Assembly: GCF_001676155.1 (NCBI RefSeq)
Contig: NZ_LZEW01000001.1
Span: 1,426,001 to 1,490,000 of the forward strand
Direction of reading: 5' to 3'
Length of the DNA stretch: 64,000 nucleotides
Source: Morganella psychrotolerans
GTDB taxonomy: Bacteria; Pseudomonadota; Gammaproteobacteria; Enterobacterales; Enterobacteriaceae
The notes under the pieces: model-generated
Told to the model about the DNA's origin: nothing
What the model saw: only the letters and a program-made list of their open reading frames with translations
Databases searched by the model: none
Made by a program: the position numbers and the translations under genes
In this document: positions 17,259 to 27,076 of the stretch, piece by piece
How the letters are laid out: each line of letters opens with the position of its first letter
Numbering within the stretch: position 1 is the stretch's first letter

Positions 17259-18248
17259 CTACTCTATGCGTCCGAAACGGCTGAAGCGCAGGCCTGTAGG
17301 CCATTCGCCTTCCTGCTTCTCAAGGCTTAACCAGATGAAACTCGCACGGCCAACCAGGTTCTGTTCAGGAACAAATCCCCAGACGCGGCTGTCAGAGCTG
17401 TTATCACGGTTATCGCCCATCATAAAGTAATGTCCCTGCGGTACAACCCAGGTATACGCCGGTAATCCCGGCTGGCGGAACAGACGCTGTTCACCGATAC
17501 TCTGTGGTGTAATTTCAGGTACAGTCAGAATGTGGTGAGCCACCGGTCCCAGGTTTTCAATGCGTTCAGCCTGGCGGCGATAGCCTATTTCCATATCATC
17601 TTCAATCGGGAACTGGCGTGAGCCATTCATAAATGCGCCGCCCATCGGGGATTTTTCCCAGTGGTTTGCCCATTCACTTTCATATTCCTGACCATAAGTC
17701 ACCGGCAGAGTTTCACAGTTATCCTGATCTTTATTGCATGCAGGATAAATTTGTAACTCTTTGGTGTACGGATCGTAGATCAGTTTATCGCCCGGCAGAC
17801 CAATCACGCGTTTGACATAATCCAGCGTCGGATCTTCCGGATATTTAAACACGGCTATATCTCCGCGCTTTGGTTCACCGGTTTTAATCAGCGTGGTTTG
17901 CGTGATCGGGTCTTTTAACCCGTACGCATATTTTTCCACCAGCATGAAATCGCCGATCAACAACGTCGGCATCATTGAGCCGGACGGGATCTGAAACGGC
18001 TCATAAATAAATGAGCGGACAATCAGAACAATTGCCAGAACCGGGAACAGGGATGCGGTGCTTTCCACCCACGTCGGCTTCGCCACTGTGGCGGCCAGAT
18101 GCGACTGATCCATTGTTCCTTCAGTCAGTTCCGCCATGCGCGCCAGTTTTTTCTTGCGGGCAGGCTGAATTTTAAATTTATTCACCGCCCAGACAATCCC
18201 GGTAACCAATGTTGCCAGGGTCAGGATCAGCGCAAAAGTGTTCGCCAT
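17259..18248 (-). CDS. lepB: Signal peptidase I
   Basis: 329 residues. It removes signal peptides from exported proteins on the outer face of the inner membrane. Two N-terminal membrane segments (about residues 4-22 and 65-85) are followed by the catalytic Ser in [11 protein letters not shown] and the general-base Lys in [12 protein letters not shown]. The conserved [17 protein letters not shown] block is near the C-terminus. Length is close to E. coli LepB (324). lepA lies 24 bp upstream on the same strand, forming the usual lepA-lepB pair. Confidence 0.97.
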   Translation of the reverse strand: MANTFALILTLATLVTGIVWAVNKFKIQPARKKKLARMAELTEGTMDQSHLAATVAKPTWVESTASLFPVLAIVLIVRSFIYEPFQIPSGSMMPTLLIGDFMLVEKYAYGLKDPITQTTLIKTGEPKRGDIAVFKYPEDPTLDYVKRVIGLPGDKLIYDPYTKELQIYPACNKDQDNCETLPVTYGQEYESEWANHWEKSPMGGAFMNGSRQFPIEDDMEIGYRRQAERIENLGPVAHHILTVPEITPQSIGEQRLFRQPGLPAYTWVVPQGHYFMMGDNRDNSSDSRVWGFVPEQNLVGRASFIWLSLEKQEGEWPTGLRFSRFGRIE

Positions 18249-18272
18249 TAGATTTCCTTACAACCTGATGAA

Positions 18273-20075
18273 TTAATTATCTTTACCAACATGAAGAATG
18301 GCTAAAAATGCCTCTTGCGGCAACTCAACGTTCCCGACCTGCTTCATACGTTTCTTACCGTCTTTCTGCTTCTGCAACAGTTTCTTCTTACGGCTGACGT
18401 CACCACCGTAGCATTTAGCCAGGACGTTTTTACGCAACTGTTTCACTGTTGAACGCGCAATAATATGCATACCGATAGCCGCCTGAATCGCGATATCAAA
18501 CTGCTGGCGCGGAATTAATTCCTTCATTTTCTCAACCAGTTCACGACCACGGTACATTGAATTTTCGCGGTGCGTGATCAATGCCAGCGCATCAACCCGC
18601 TCACTATTGATAAGAATATCAACACGAACCATGTCAGATGTCTGAAAGCGTTTGAAGTTATAATCCAGTGATGCATAGCCGCGCGAAGTGGATTTCAGAC
18701 GATCAAAGAAGTCCAGAACCACTTCTGCCATCGGGATTTCATAGGTCAGCGCAACCTGATTACCGTGATACACCATGTTAGTCTGCACACCGCGCTTTTC
18801 AATACACAGGGTGATGACATTCCCCAGATACTGTTGCGGCAGCAGCATATTACATTCTGCGATAGGCTCACGCAGCTCTTCGATATTGTTCAGTGCCGGT
18901 AATTTGGACGGGCTGTCAACATAGATAGTTTCCCCGCCGGTGGTCAGCACTTCATACACAACGGTCGGCGCGGTGGTGATAAGATCGAGATCATATTCAC
19001 GCTCCAGACGCTCCTGAATAATCTCCATATGCAGAAGACCCAGGAAGCCGCAGCGGAAACCAAAGCCCAGTGCTGTGGAACTTTCCGGCTCATAGAATAA
19101 TGAAGCATCATTCAGGCTGAGTTTACCCAGCGCATCACGGAAGGCTTCATAATCATCAGAACTGACCGGGAACAGACCCGCGTACACCTGCGGTTTGACT
19201 TTTTTAAAGCCCGGCAGTGCTTTTTCGGCAGGCTGACGTGCACTGGTCAAGGTATCCCCGACCGGCGCACCTAAAATGTCTTTAATTGCACAGACAACCC
19301 AGCCCGCTTCGCCACATCTGAGAATATCTTTATCCACCTGTTTTGGTGTAAAAATACCCACACGATCCGCGTTATAGACCTGACCGGTGCTCATGACTTT
19401 GATTTTATCGCCTTTGCGCAGTGTGCCGTTTTTAATCCGCACAAGTGACACCACGCCGAGGTAGTTATCAAACCAAGAGTCAACAATCAGCGCCTGTAAA
19501 GGTGCATCAGGATCACCCTTTGGTGGCGGAATATCACGCACCAGGCGCTCGATAACCTCGATAACACCCACGCCGGTTTTCGCCGAGCAACGCACTGCGT
19601 CTGCCGCTTCAATACCGACGATATCTTCAATCTCTTCTGCCACGCGCTCAGGTTCAGCTGCCGGCAGGTCAATTTTGTTCAGAACCGGAACAACTTCCAG
19701 ATTCATTTCCATGGCGGTATAGCAGTTCGCCAGCGTCTGCGCTTCAACACCCTGCCCGGCATCGACCACCAGCAGCGCACCTTCACATGCTGCCAGTGAG
19801 CGGGAAACTTCATAAGAGAAGTCAACGTGACCCGGGGTATCGATGAAATTCAGCTGGTAGGTTTCACCGTTCTGAGCAGTGTAATCCAGCGTCACACTCT
19901 GTGCTTTGATCGTAATGCCGCGCTCGCGTTCCAGATCCATTGAGTCCAGAACCTGCGCTTCCATTTCACGGTCGGATAACCCACCGCAAATCTGAATAAT
20001 GCGATCCGATAACGTTGATTTACCGTGATCGATATGAGCAATAATGGAAAAATTTCGTATGTGGTTAATTTTCAA
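18273..20075 (-). CDS. lepA: Elongation factor 4 (LepA)
   Basis: 600 residues. A ribosome-bound GTPase that affects initiation and 30S maturation. The G1 motif AHIDHGKST is at the N-terminus, G3 DTPGHVDF and G4 NKID follow, and the LepA-specific C-terminal domain ends with basic [20 protein letters not shown]. Length equals that of E. coli LepA within one residue. Reading frame intact. Confidence 0.97.
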   Translation of the reverse strand: MKINHIRNFSIIAHIDHGKSTLSDRIIQICGGLSDREMEAQVLDSMDLERERGITIKAQSVTLDYTAQNGETYQLNFIDTPGHVDFSYEVSRSLAACEGALLVVDAGQGVEAQTLANCYTAMEMNLEVVPVLNKIDLPAAEPERVAEEIEDIVGIEAADAVRCSAKTGVGVIEVIERLVRDIPPPKGDPDAPLQALIVDSWFDNYLGVVSLVRIKNGTLRKGDKIKVMSTGQVYNADRVGIFTPKQVDKDILRCGEAGWVVCAIKDILGAPVGDTLTSARQPAEKALPGFKKVKPQVYAGLFPVSSDDYEAFRDALGKLSLNDASLFYEPESSTALGFGFRCGFLGLLHMEIIQERLEREYDLDLITTAPTVVYEVLTTGGETIYVDSPSKLPALNNIEELREPIAECNMLLPQQYLGNVITLCIEKRGVQTNMVYHGNQVALTYEIPMAEVVLDFFDRLKSTSRGYASLDYNFKRFQTSDMVRVDILINSERVDALALITHRENSMYRGRELVEKMKELIPRQQFDIAIQAAIGMHIIARSTVKQLRKNVLAKCYGGDVSRKKKLLQKQKDGKKRMKQVGNVELPQEAFLAILHVGKDN

Positions 20076-20244
20076 GATAAAATTCTTCTCTGAAATGCCC
20101 TATAAAACTAGCTTTGGACACCTGTACGGACTCAAAGCCAACACTCTATATTGCTGGTTGATAGACATATTGGCAGCATTCTACATGCTACAGACACTCA
20201 ACTCAAAGAAACGTTCATTTTGCGGGGGAAAAATCACACTTTAC

Positions 20245-20508
20245 CTGGTGGGAAAGGGACGGGAGATATCAGACCATACTGAGTATGATAACAAAGGCAA
20301 TGCTGTCCGGACGTATCAGCCTTACTTTGTGAATAACCGGAAATATGTCAGTGATGACAGTGCGCGGCAGGATCTGTATCCCAATACACATTATTACGAG
20401 CCGCCGGGTTGGGGGCATAACGTTGTCACCAAAAAAGGTTATCAGCGGTGGATACTGTTTACCCCGTGGTTTGTCATCAGTGAGTATGAAAACAACGCAG
20501 CAAAATAA
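20245..20508 (+). pseudogene. Relic of an insecticidal Tc toxin B/TcaC-type gene
   Basis: About 86 codons in frame resemble a segment of the B component of toxin complexes of Photorhabdus and Xenorhabdus (TcaC/TcdB type): GKGREISDHTEYDNKGNAVR, then TYQPYFVNNRKYVSDDSARQ, DLYPNTHYYEPPG and RWILFTPWFVISEYEN. A full TcB protein is about 1,400-1,500 residues, so only a fragment remains, and upstream codons show no similarity. The frame opens further upstream inside lepA antisense, which is not meaningful. It is followed by a terminator-like hairpin. The identification is from memory of the family. Confidence 0.62.
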
Positions 20509-20527
20509 ATAATATTAACAGTGCAAT

Positions 20528-20564
20528 AACAAACAGCCTGCTGCCGGCAGGCGGTTTGTTTTTT
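20528..20564 (+). terminator. Terminator after the Tc-toxin relic
   Basis: AACAAAC and GTTTGTT flank GCCTGC-TGCCG-GCAGGC, followed by a T-run on the plus strand. It also faces the small minus-strand frame on the other side. Confidence 0.7.
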
Positions 20565-20703
20565 AGTCATAATTTATATGCGTAATTTTTCCGGGCGTAC
20601 AGTCACAACCCACAGCACGGGCAATTTTATGTCCCTGCTCAAAAGAAAATGCCGGATTTGTTACCGGACTGAACATGTCGATATAGGAATAGCAAACATT
20701 CAT
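20563..20703 (-). other. Possible 46-residue relic or small protein
   Basis: A frame MNVCYSYIDMFSPVTNPAFS continuing with FEQGHKIARAVGCDCTPGKI and ending THINYD. Codon use looks coding. It starts directly after the rse-operon terminator and has no ribosome binding site, so it is more likely the C-terminal scrap of a lost gene. I do not recognise the family. Confidence 0.3.
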
Positions 20704-20707
20704 GACC

Positions 20708-20744
20708 AAAAAAATCCCCGCCGGATACCGGCAGGGATTTTTTT
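20708..20744. terminator. Terminator of the rpoE-rseABC operon
   Basis: AATCCCCGCCGGATACCGGCAGGGATT, a GC stem with A-run and T-run on opposite sides, 21 bp past the rseC stop on the minus strand. Confidence 0.8.
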
Positions 20745-20764
20745 ATTATCAGACTAATTACAGT

Positions 20765-21229
20765 TCACTCATGCATCTCAACACTAAGTTCTGACGGCGG
20801 CAGCCCGATTTGCAGAATAACCGGTTCATAATCACCGGTATCACCTAAGCGGCGGGCAATGTTTCGTGCCAGCAGAAAACCGGCAACACCACCCAGCACA
20901 CCACCAACCGGCACCAGTGCCTGGCTCTCCGCCAGCGCCTGTGCCAGACCGGCTCCGATGAATAATCCCAGCAGTGGAGTAAGATAGACCAGCATTGCTG
21001 AGCGCAGCAGACTTCCTTCCGGAATGCCCACTTCCACTTTTTGCCCGGTAACCAGCGGTTCACTCACGGGGACTTCCAGCTGATGTTCGGCTTCCGGTCC
21101 CAGTTTATTGAGCAGATACGAGCCGCATGCGGCTTTCGCTTTACAACTGCCGCAACCGGCTGATGAACCATAACGCAATACCGCGCGCCCGTCCTGCCAG
21201 CGCACGACGGTCGCCCATTCTTTCACCAT
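20765..21229 (-). CDS. rseC: SoxR-reducing system / sigma-E regulator RseC
   Basis: A 154-residue membrane protein encoded at the end of the sigma-E operon. An N-terminal cytosolic cysteine cluster (CGSCKAKAACGSYLLNK) could hold an Fe-S centre; two hydrophobic segments follow (about residues 78-98 and 105-122). In E. coli it modestly affects sigma-E activity and takes part in reducing SoxR. It begins one base after rseB, which indicates tight coupling. Confidence 0.93.
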   Translation of the reverse strand: MVKEWATVVRWQDGRAVLRYGSSAGCGSCKAKAACGSYLLNKLGPEAEHQLEVPVSEPLVTGQKVEVGIPEGSLLRSAMLVYLTPLLGLFIGAGLAQALAESQALVPVGGVLGGVAGFLLARNIARRLGDTGDYEPVILQIGLPPSELSVEMHE

Positions 21230-21230
21230 A

Positions 21231-22187
21231 TCAACCTCCGCTGAACGTCACCCCGTCAGCAACCTGCCTGGCTGTCGCCATCGGCAATTCACCAAAAATC
21301 GTGATTTCGTTATTACCTTTACGTAAGGTATACAGCGTACGTGAACCCTGGCGCAATGTCTGTTGATTTTCTGGGATCTTAACTGCCTTCGCGACATTCA
21401 CTGAAAACGAGAATACCCCGTCACTGAACATCACGGTTTCAATCCACTCTTGTGCACCGACCTGACGGCGGTTGCGGGTCAGTTCTTTAAACCCGTTCGG
21501 CAGACGCATAACATCCCAGTCAAATTTTATATTCTCAGACTGAGGAATCGCGAGGACAGGCGGCATAGTCACCGCCTGTATTGCTTTCAGCGATTCCGTC
21601 ACACCGGGACTGTTTACCGACACAGACACCACACGGAACTGCTCCAGCGAAACATTGTTCAGATCCAGTAACTCGACCTGGAGCGGCAGACCGCTCTCTT
21701 CATCTACGACAACAATATAGTTATAACGGGAGTTATCTTTTGACGTGATCCGCACTACGCGTCCCGGGTGATCCCCGATATGAATGCGACCCACATCAAT
21801 AAAATTATAATAGGCTTTCAGTGCAGAAAAATCGGCAAAAATAATAGCTGGCAGATAATCAACAATATGGTTACCGGTCAGACTGAATGAGTCCAGCCCC
21901 GGTTCATAATAGCTGATTTCCTGACCCCGCTGGACGATTTCCCGCCGCGAGCTGTCCATCTGCATAATTTGTGCAACCGGCTGCCCGTTCATCTGCGCAT
22001 GGCGGTAACGGACAGGAATAATGCCTTTCGGGGAAATGGTAATAAAAGCAAGTTCATAATTGAGAGTACGGGAAGCATCACCCATTTTCTGCAACAATGC
22101 CTCAGCACTTTGTGATTGTGCTGAGGCAGGTGCTGCAGATAACAGGCTGCCCGTCAGGAGAACAACGGATAACCAGATTCGTTTCAT
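21231..22187 (-). CDS. rseB: Sigma-E regulatory protein RseB
   Basis: 318 residues. A periplasmic sensor that binds RseA and protects it from DegS cleavage, and releases it on binding mislocalised lipopolysaccharide or lipoproteins. The signal peptide MKRIWLSVVLLTGSLLSAAP ends at an ASA-Q site. The N-terminal LolA-like and C-terminal small domain (NGFKELTRNRRQVG) are recognisable. I chose the ATG at 22187 because it opens the signal peptide; the frame is open 35 codons further upstream within rseA. Confidence 0.95.
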   Translation of the reverse strand: MKRIWLSVVLLTGSLLSAAPASAQSQSAEALLQKMGDASRTLNYELAFITISPKGIIPVRYRHAQMNGQPVAQIMQMDSSRREIVQRGQEISYYEPGLDSFSLTGNHIVDYLPAIIFADFSALKAYYNFIDVGRIHIGDHPGRVVRITSKDNSRYNYIVVVDEESGLPLQVELLDLNNVSLEQFRVVSVSVNSPGVTESLKAIQAVTMPPVLAIPQSENIKFDWDVMRLPNGFKELTRNRRQVGAQEWIETVMFSDGVFSFSVNVAKAVKIPENQQTLRQGSRTLYTLRKGNNEITIFGELPMATARQVADGVTFSGG

Positions 22188-22194
22188 TACCACA

Positions 22195-22830
22195 CTACGG
22201 CTGTGATTGGCGGGACACACTACCCTGTTTCGGGGCGGATGTCGGTTTAACATCAGACTGACCGTCAGTGTGAGCACGGCGATCCAGTTCATACTGCTGT
22301 AAGATAGCGTTCAGACGCGCACCGCGTTCCTGATCCATCTGACTCTGAGGTGCAAGACCTGCGCCACTTTTCAGATCAAGGCTGACCGGTGAGGCGCTGC
22401 CCATAAACGGAACAGTGTTAAAAGCAGATGCATCACCTGTTGCCACACTCTCAGTGCCGTCAGTATTATACTGCTGAACACCCACGATGACCGCGAGTGA
22501 AACACATGCAGCCATACCAATCTGTGTAAACTGACTGGCCCACGGGCGCAATTTGGCAACAAAACTGTAGTCACGCCATGTTTTCGGTTCAGGCTGAGAT
22601 TCGGGAATAGCCTGAGGTGTAATATAAACCGGCTCCTGCGCCAGTGCATCAGCTACCCGGGCTGCGATGTCAAAATGCATGACATCAGGCAAGTCTCCAC
22701 GCATTGCATCGCGGATAAGATGATAATCTGACCAGCTTTTTTGCAGGTCTGTATCACTTGTCAGTCCGGTAACCCATTCACTGTCAAGAGTTTCTCCGTC
22801 CATCAGTGCGGAAAGTGTCTCTTTTTGCAT
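22195..22830 (-). CDS. rseA: Anti-sigma-E factor RseA
   Basis: 211 residues. It holds sigma-E at the membrane until DegS, RseP and ClpXP degrade it under envelope stress. The N-terminal cytosolic domain opens MQKETLSALMDGETLDSEWV. One membrane segment (FTQIGMAACVSLAVIVGVQQ, about residues 100-119) is followed by a periplasmic domain with RSeB-binding sequences (ARLNAILQQYELDRRAHT). It lies between rpoE and rseB as in E. coli. Confidence 0.95.
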   Translation of the reverse strand: MQKETLSALMDGETLDSEWVTGLTSDTDLQKSWSDYHLIRDAMRGDLPDVMHFDIAARVADALAQEPVYITPQAIPESQPEPKTWRDYSFVAKLRPWASQFTQIGMAACVSLAVIVGVQQYNTDGTESVATGDASAFNTVPFMGSASPVSLDLKSGAGLAPQSQMDQERGARLNAILQQYELDRRAHTDGQSDVKPTSAPKQGSVSRQSQP

Positions 22831-22863
22831 GCCAAAGTTCCCTTCAGTGTTGTTAAGCGCTCA

Positions 22864-23439
22864 CTAATATTGTATCAGTGGCTGAACTTTATTATCGATG
22901 GCTTCACGCGCACGGAAAATACGGGAACGAACCGTACCAACCGGACACTCCATAATCACGGCTATCTCTTCATAGCTCAGACCATCGAGTTCGCGCAGTG
23001 TAATCGCCGTTTTCAAATCCTCAGGTAAGGAATCGATCGTGCGGAAAACCACCGCTCTTAATTCTTCAGACAACATTAAATTCTCAGGGTTCGATATTTC
23101 TTTTAATGCGCCCGATGCTTCAAAATTTTCCGCATCGCTTGCATCCACATCACTTGACGGCGGACGACGCCCCTGAGCAACCAGATAATTCTTTGCTGTA
23201 TTAACCGCAATACGGTACAGCCAGGTATAAAATGCACTGTCACCACGGAACGACCCGATAGCGCGGTATGCCTTAATAAAGGACTCCTGCGCCACATCCG
23301 GAACATCACCCTGCGGAACATAGCGGGAAACTAAACTCGCCACTTTATGCTGATAACGTATAACCAACATATTGAAGGCGTTTTGATCCCCTGTCTGTAC
23401 CCGATCAACCAGCATTTGATCTGTTAACTGCTCGCTCAT
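22864..23439 (-). CDS. rpoE: RNA polymerase sigma-E factor
   Basis: 191 residues, the same length as E. coli sigma-E, which directs the envelope-stress regulon. Region 2 (VPDVAQESFIKAYRAI) and region 4 (SYEEIAVIMECPVGTVRSRI) are both complete. It heads the rpoE-rseA-rseB-rseC operon. A sigma-E-type promoter lies 80-110 bp upstream, which fits autoregulation. Confidence 0.97.
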   Translation of the reverse strand: MSEQLTDQMLVDRVQTGDQNAFNMLVIRYQHKVASLVSRYVPQGDVPDVAQESFIKAYRAIGSFRGDSAFYTWLYRIAVNTAKNYLVAQGRRPPSSDVDASDAENFEASGALKEISNPENLMLSEELRAVVFRTIDSLPEDLKTAITLRELDGLSYEEIAVIMECPVGTVRSRIFRAREAIDNKVQPLIQY

Positions 23440-23517
23440 GCGCAGTGTTCTCTCCTGAAGCTCAGTTTCACTGTTTCTCTTACCTGTTCCGCTTCACTTC
23501 AATATGAGCAAGCGATA

Positions 23518-23546
23518 CTTTGAGTCAGGTAAAAGAGTGAAGTTCA
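23518..23546 (-). promoter_or_regulatory. Sigma-E-dependent promoter of rpoE
   Basis: On the minus strand, TGAACTT is separated by 16 bp from TCAAA, matching the GGAACTT-N16-TCTRA consensus in its core. E. coli rpoE is transcribed in part from such a promoter. The rest of the interval between rpoE and trmN6 (23440-23790) shows no gene. Confidence 0.6.
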
Positions 23547-23790
23547 TTTTTCTTTTAAAAAAATATAAAAAAAACGGATCTTTTTGTGATCTTTCCGACA
23601 ATTTTTATGAGACAGCACCTAAGTAATCACACCCGGGCGTCAACTTTGACAAGCAGCACTATAGGCTATCACGTTTTTCCCGGTAAGCTCTCTGATAATC
23701 ACGAAAAATTCCGTCAGGACAGTGTAAATATCCTGTAAAATCCATTTTAAACCGGAAAAGCCGCTGCCACATCCGATATGACAGACCGGT

Positions 23791-24534
23791 TTAGTATTTC
23801 AGATAAAATCCGCTGATAAACGCTTTGAAATCATTACTATACTGACCGTCCTGTGTTTTGATGCTCATTGCCCGGGTTTGTGCCGTAACCGCCCGGCGGG
23901 ATAACGCTATCAGTATGCGGTGAAACGGGGTATCCGGTTTATCTGACACCGCCACCTGTGAATGCAGAAACCAGCTCTGTTCATTTCCTGCCGCGATAAA
24001 CGCCTGTCCGATATCATAAGGCAGCACCACACACAGCAATCCGTCAGGTGTCAGCAGTTGCTCCGCTGTGTGCAAAAGCGTGCGGTGATCCAGCGATGCG
24101 GTATAGCGCGCCGTTTCACGCGCACTGTCGCGGCAAGCCACGGCGGGTAAAAAATAGGGCGGGTTACTGACAATCAGATCATAGCGTTTCTGCGGATACG
24201 CACTGAGAAATTCGCCGATATCCAGATGAAAGACCTGCATCCGTACCGCCCAAGGTGATGCCTGTGTATTTTCCAGCGCCTGTAAGTACGCGCCTTCATC
24301 AATATCCACCGCATCAATCAGTGCCTCCGCCATCGCCCGTTGTGCCAGCATCAGTGCCACCAGCCCGCTGCCGGTACCGATATCCAGAATGTGCCGGGCG
24401 TGCTCACACGGTACCCAGCCGCCCAGTAAAACACCATCGGTGCCGACCTTCATTGCGCACCGGTCATGGGCGACAAAAAACTGTTTAAAGGTAAAACCGC
24501 GACGGCGCGGAGTGGAATTATTTTCTGTCATCAT
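23791..24534 (-). CDS. trmN6: tRNA1(Val) A37 N6-methyltransferase
   Basis: 247 residues (YfiC). It methylates N6 of adenosine 37 in tRNA-Val with S-adenosylmethionine. Motif I is LDIGTGSGLVALMLAQ and the catalytic N6-methylase motif is IVSNPPYF. Two ATG codons (MMTENN) open the frame. It is divergent from srmB, the same pairing seen in E. coli. Confidence 0.94.
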   Translation of the reverse strand: MMTENNSTPRRRGFTFKQFFVAHDRCAMKVGTDGVLLGGWVPCEHARHILDIGTGSGLVALMLAQRAMAEALIDAVDIDEGAYLQALENTQASPWAVRMQVFHLDIGEFLSAYPQKRYDLIVSNPPYFLPAVACRDSARETARYTASLDHRTLLHTAEQLLTPDGLLCVVLPYDIGQAFIAAGNEQSWFLHSQVAVSDKPDTPFHRILIALSRRAVTAQTRAMSIKTQDGQYSNDFKAFISGFYLKY

Positions 24535-24685
24535 TATTGCGCTGCTATATGATAAAATAGAGAAAAATCTGTCCGACAGGATACGGACTTCTGCCTGCGG
24601 AAGAAAGTCCGGCGTGCACAGAACTATTTTTAATGAAGATCCTGCCCAAGCCGTCTATAATCAGCGGTCCAAACAGAGGTATATA

Positions 24686-26038
24686 ATGACTGCAATCACT
24701 TTTTCTGAACTCGAACTTGACGATTCGCTGATACGCGCACTGAATGAAAAGGGCTTTGAGCGCCCGACTGCCATCCAGGAAGCCACCATTCCGGCTGCGC
24801 TGGATAATCGTGATATTCTGGGTTCAGCCCCGACCGGCACCGGCAAAACTGCCGCTTATCTGCTGCCGGTGATCCAGCACCTGCTCGACTTCCCGCGTAA
24901 AAAATCCGGGACGCCGCGTGTGCTGATCCTGACCCCTACCCGTGAGCTGGCAACACAGGTCGCTGATCAGGCAAGACAACTGTGTAAATACACACACCAC
25001 GACATTGCCACCATTACCGGCGGCGTAGCTTACATGAATCACGCTGAAGTCTTCAGCGAGAACCAGGATATCGTCGTCGCCACCACCGGCCGCCTGCTGC
25101 AATACATTAAAGAAGAAAACTTTGACTGCCGCTCAGTCGAAATTCTGATCCTTGATGAAGCAGACCGTATGCTGGATATGGGATTCGCCAACGACATTGA
25201 AACGATTGCCGGTGAAACCCGCTGGCGGAAACAGACTATGCTGTTCTCCGCTACGCTGGAAGGCGATGCCATCCGCGATTTCGCCAAGCGGATCTTAAAT
25301 GAGCCGGTTGAAATAGAAACCGATCCTTCCCGCCGCGAACGGAAAAAAATCCAGCAGTTTTATCTGCGCGCTGACGATCTAGAGCACAAAAAAGCGCTGC
25401 TTGTTCACCTGCTGAAACAGCCTGAAGTCACTAAATCGATTGTGTTTGTCCGCAAACGTGAACGCGTGCGCGAGCTGTCAGACTGGCTTCGCAGCCAGGA
25501 CATTATCTCCTGTTATCTTGAAGGGGAAATGGTACAGGTCAAACGAACCGAAGCTATCCGCCGCATGACCGAGCCGGGTCCGACCACCGTATTGGTTGCC
25601 ACCGATGTCGCCTCCCGCGGGATCGATATTGATGACATCAGTCATGTGTTTAACTTTGACTTACCGCTTACCGCAGACGTTTATCTGCACCGTATCGGGC
25701 GTACTGCCCGTGCCGGACGTAAAGGCATTGCGATTTCACTGGTTGAATCCCATGACCAGCCGCTGCTCGGAAAAATCATCCGTTACATCGATGAGCCGGT
25801 GAAAATCCGCGTAATTGATGAATTGCGACCGAAGTCCCGTGCGCCGTCTGAAAATGCGTCATATAAACCATCGAAAAAAGTGCTCGCCAAACGCAAAGAG
25901 AAAAAAGCGGCAGAAAACGATCAGAAGAAAAAAACCAAAGTCCGCCACCGCGTGACTAAAAATATCGGAAAACGCCGCAAGCCAATTGAAGATGGCACGG
26001 TAGTTGAAGCACCGGTAACTCAAAAACCACAGGAATAG
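24686..26038 (+). CDS. srmB: DEAD-box RNA helicase SrmB
   Basis: 450 residues. It assists early 50S subunit assembly. Motifs are visible in order: Q motif (GFERPTAIQEATIPAAL), I (APTGTGKTAA), II (LDEADRMLDMGF), III (FSATLEG), and VI (YLHRIGRTARAGR). The basic C-terminal tail (KPSKKVLAKRKEKKAAENDQ) is typical. I chose the ATG at 24686 for its GAGG ribosome site and the conserved MTAITFSELELD; the frame is open about 99 codons upstream inside trmN6. Confidence 0.96.
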   Translation: MTAITFSELELDDSLIRALNEKGFERPTAIQEATIPAALDNRDILGSAPTGTGKTAAYLLPVIQHLLDFPRKKSGTPRVLILTPTRELATQVADQARQLCKYTHHDIATITGGVAYMNHAEVFSENQDIVVATTGRLLQYIKEENFDCRSVEILILDEADRMLDMGFANDIETIAGETRWRKQTMLFSATLEGDAIRDFAKRILNEPVEIETDPSRRERKKIQQFYLRADDLEHKKALLVHLLKQPEVTKSIVFVRKRERVRELSDWLRSQDIISCYLEGEMVQVKRTEAIRRMTEPGPTTVLVATDVASRGIDIDDISHVFNFDLPLTADVYLHRIGRTARAGRKGIAISLVESHDQPLLGKIIRYIDEPVKIRVIDELRPKSRAPSENASYKPSKKVLAKRKEKKAAENDQKKKTKVRHRVTKNIGKRRKPIEDGTVVEAPVTQKPQE

Positions 26039-26061
26039 CCGGTAACCGGTATCCTGCCCCG

Positions 26062-26089
26062 AAAAACGGACTCCTGAGTCCGTTTTTTT
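26062..26089. terminator. Terminator between srmB and the lipase gene
   Basis: AAAACGGACTC-CT-GAGTCCGTTTT followed by a T-run on the plus strand. The converging lipase gene ends 5 bp away, so it probably serves both strands. Confidence 0.82.
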
Positions 26090-26093
26090 ATTT

Positions 26094-26915
26094 TTATAAT
26101 AAACGCTCCGGTTTGTTTTCCATTGCTGTGACAACCTGCGTCAGCATGTGCGCTTTCACCCCCAGGATCAGTTTCTGCAGAACAGAATGCGCGGTCTGCT
26201 GCGGATAATAATCCAGCGCTATCCGCCGCCCCAGCGCTTTGGGAATATCCAGCCCGTCCTGAATATGAGTCAGCCAGTCATGCTCCAGCACATAATGGCG
26301 GATAAGCGATGCGCCGTGCTGTTGCGCAGTCTGCAAGGACAAACCTTCACGCACCAGGGTATTTTCTGCCAGACCTGCGGCATTGAAAATAACCGCCGGT
26401 CGCTGTAGTACCACCGCACACAATGATGCCAGCCCGCCGCCGAGAGAATGACCAATAAACAACCAGGGATAAGAAGACTGAGAGAGCAGATGTGATGCCA
26501 ACGCGGTTGCCTCATGGTATTGACGGGAAGGCAGCCCCTGCCCCTGGCGGATATTCGTCATCATATCCGCCATATCATTACTGCCGGCAAACGCCAGAAT
26601 CCCGGTATCCTGATAGTGATAAACCATACTTTGCAGACCTGACGGAGTTCTTAACTGTGCCGGTGTCAGAGAAAGGCGTGCCAGCGTCTGCTTATCGGCG
26701 CGGGTAACGTCTGCTATAGGGTGTTTGCCGGGGTTGTAGCTGTCAGCACACAGACGGGCAAGGGTAATGTCATCCGGAAACGCAGTATTTTTATCCCCGG
26801 GATAAAGCGGCAGGATACTTTTTTCAAGATGGATATGCTGCTGTTGAAAAAGCGACTGGCACTGCGGTGTGGATGAAAAGGTCAGTAACTGTGAAAAATA
26901 GTGCTCAATTAACAT
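26094..26915 (-). CDS. Class-3-like lipase / alpha-beta hydrolase
   Basis: 273 residues without a signal peptide. The nucleophile elbow FIGHSLGGGLASL is followed by Asp and His candidates (EHDWLTHIQDG and a C-terminal HSVLQK). The N-terminal half has the ILAFAGSNDMADMMTNIRQG element typical of lipase_3/DUF2974 proteins. Substrate is unknown. It is not part of the usual srmB-grcA neighbourhood in E. coli, so it may be an insertion specific to this lineage. Cytosolic or T6SS-effector-like roles are possible, but no secretion signal is visible. Confidence 0.75.
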   Translation of the reverse strand: MLIEHYFSQLLTFSSTPQCQSLFQQQHIHLEKSILPLYPGDKNTAFPDDITLARLCADSYNPGKHPIADVTRADKQTLARLSLTPAQLRTPSGLQSMVYHYQDTGILAFAGSNDMADMMTNIRQGQGLPSRQYHEATALASHLLSQSSYPWLFIGHSLGGGLASLCAVVLQRPAVIFNAAGLAENTLVREGLSLQTAQQHGASLIRHYVLEHDWLTHIQDGLDIPKALGRRIALDYYPQQTAHSVLQKLILGVKAHMLTQVVTAMENKPERLL

Positions 26916-27022
26916 AAATACGCCTCCTCAGATACATAAGGCGCTACTTCATCTGATCCGGTGAAAGACAACAATATTATTATTTATTAGTCTGTTATAT
27001 AAAATCCATCAATATCAAGATA

Positions 27023-27052
27023 AAAAAAAACCACGCCGAAGCGTGGTTTTTA
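27023..27052. terminator. Terminator of grcA
   Basis: AAAACCACGC-CGAA-GCGTGGTTTT just after the grcA stop on the minus strand, with a T-run on that strand. Confidence 0.82.
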
Positions 27053-27076
27053 ACATAACGGTAGTTACAGGTACAA

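Noticed and set aside
16396-17304. Longer form of RNase III
   Set aside because: The 76 extra codons include the hairpin and no family similarity; ATG 17076 gives the E. coli length.
24389-24685. 99-codon N-terminal extension of srmB
   Set aside because: It is antisense to trmN6; the family N-terminus and a ribosome site are at 24686.
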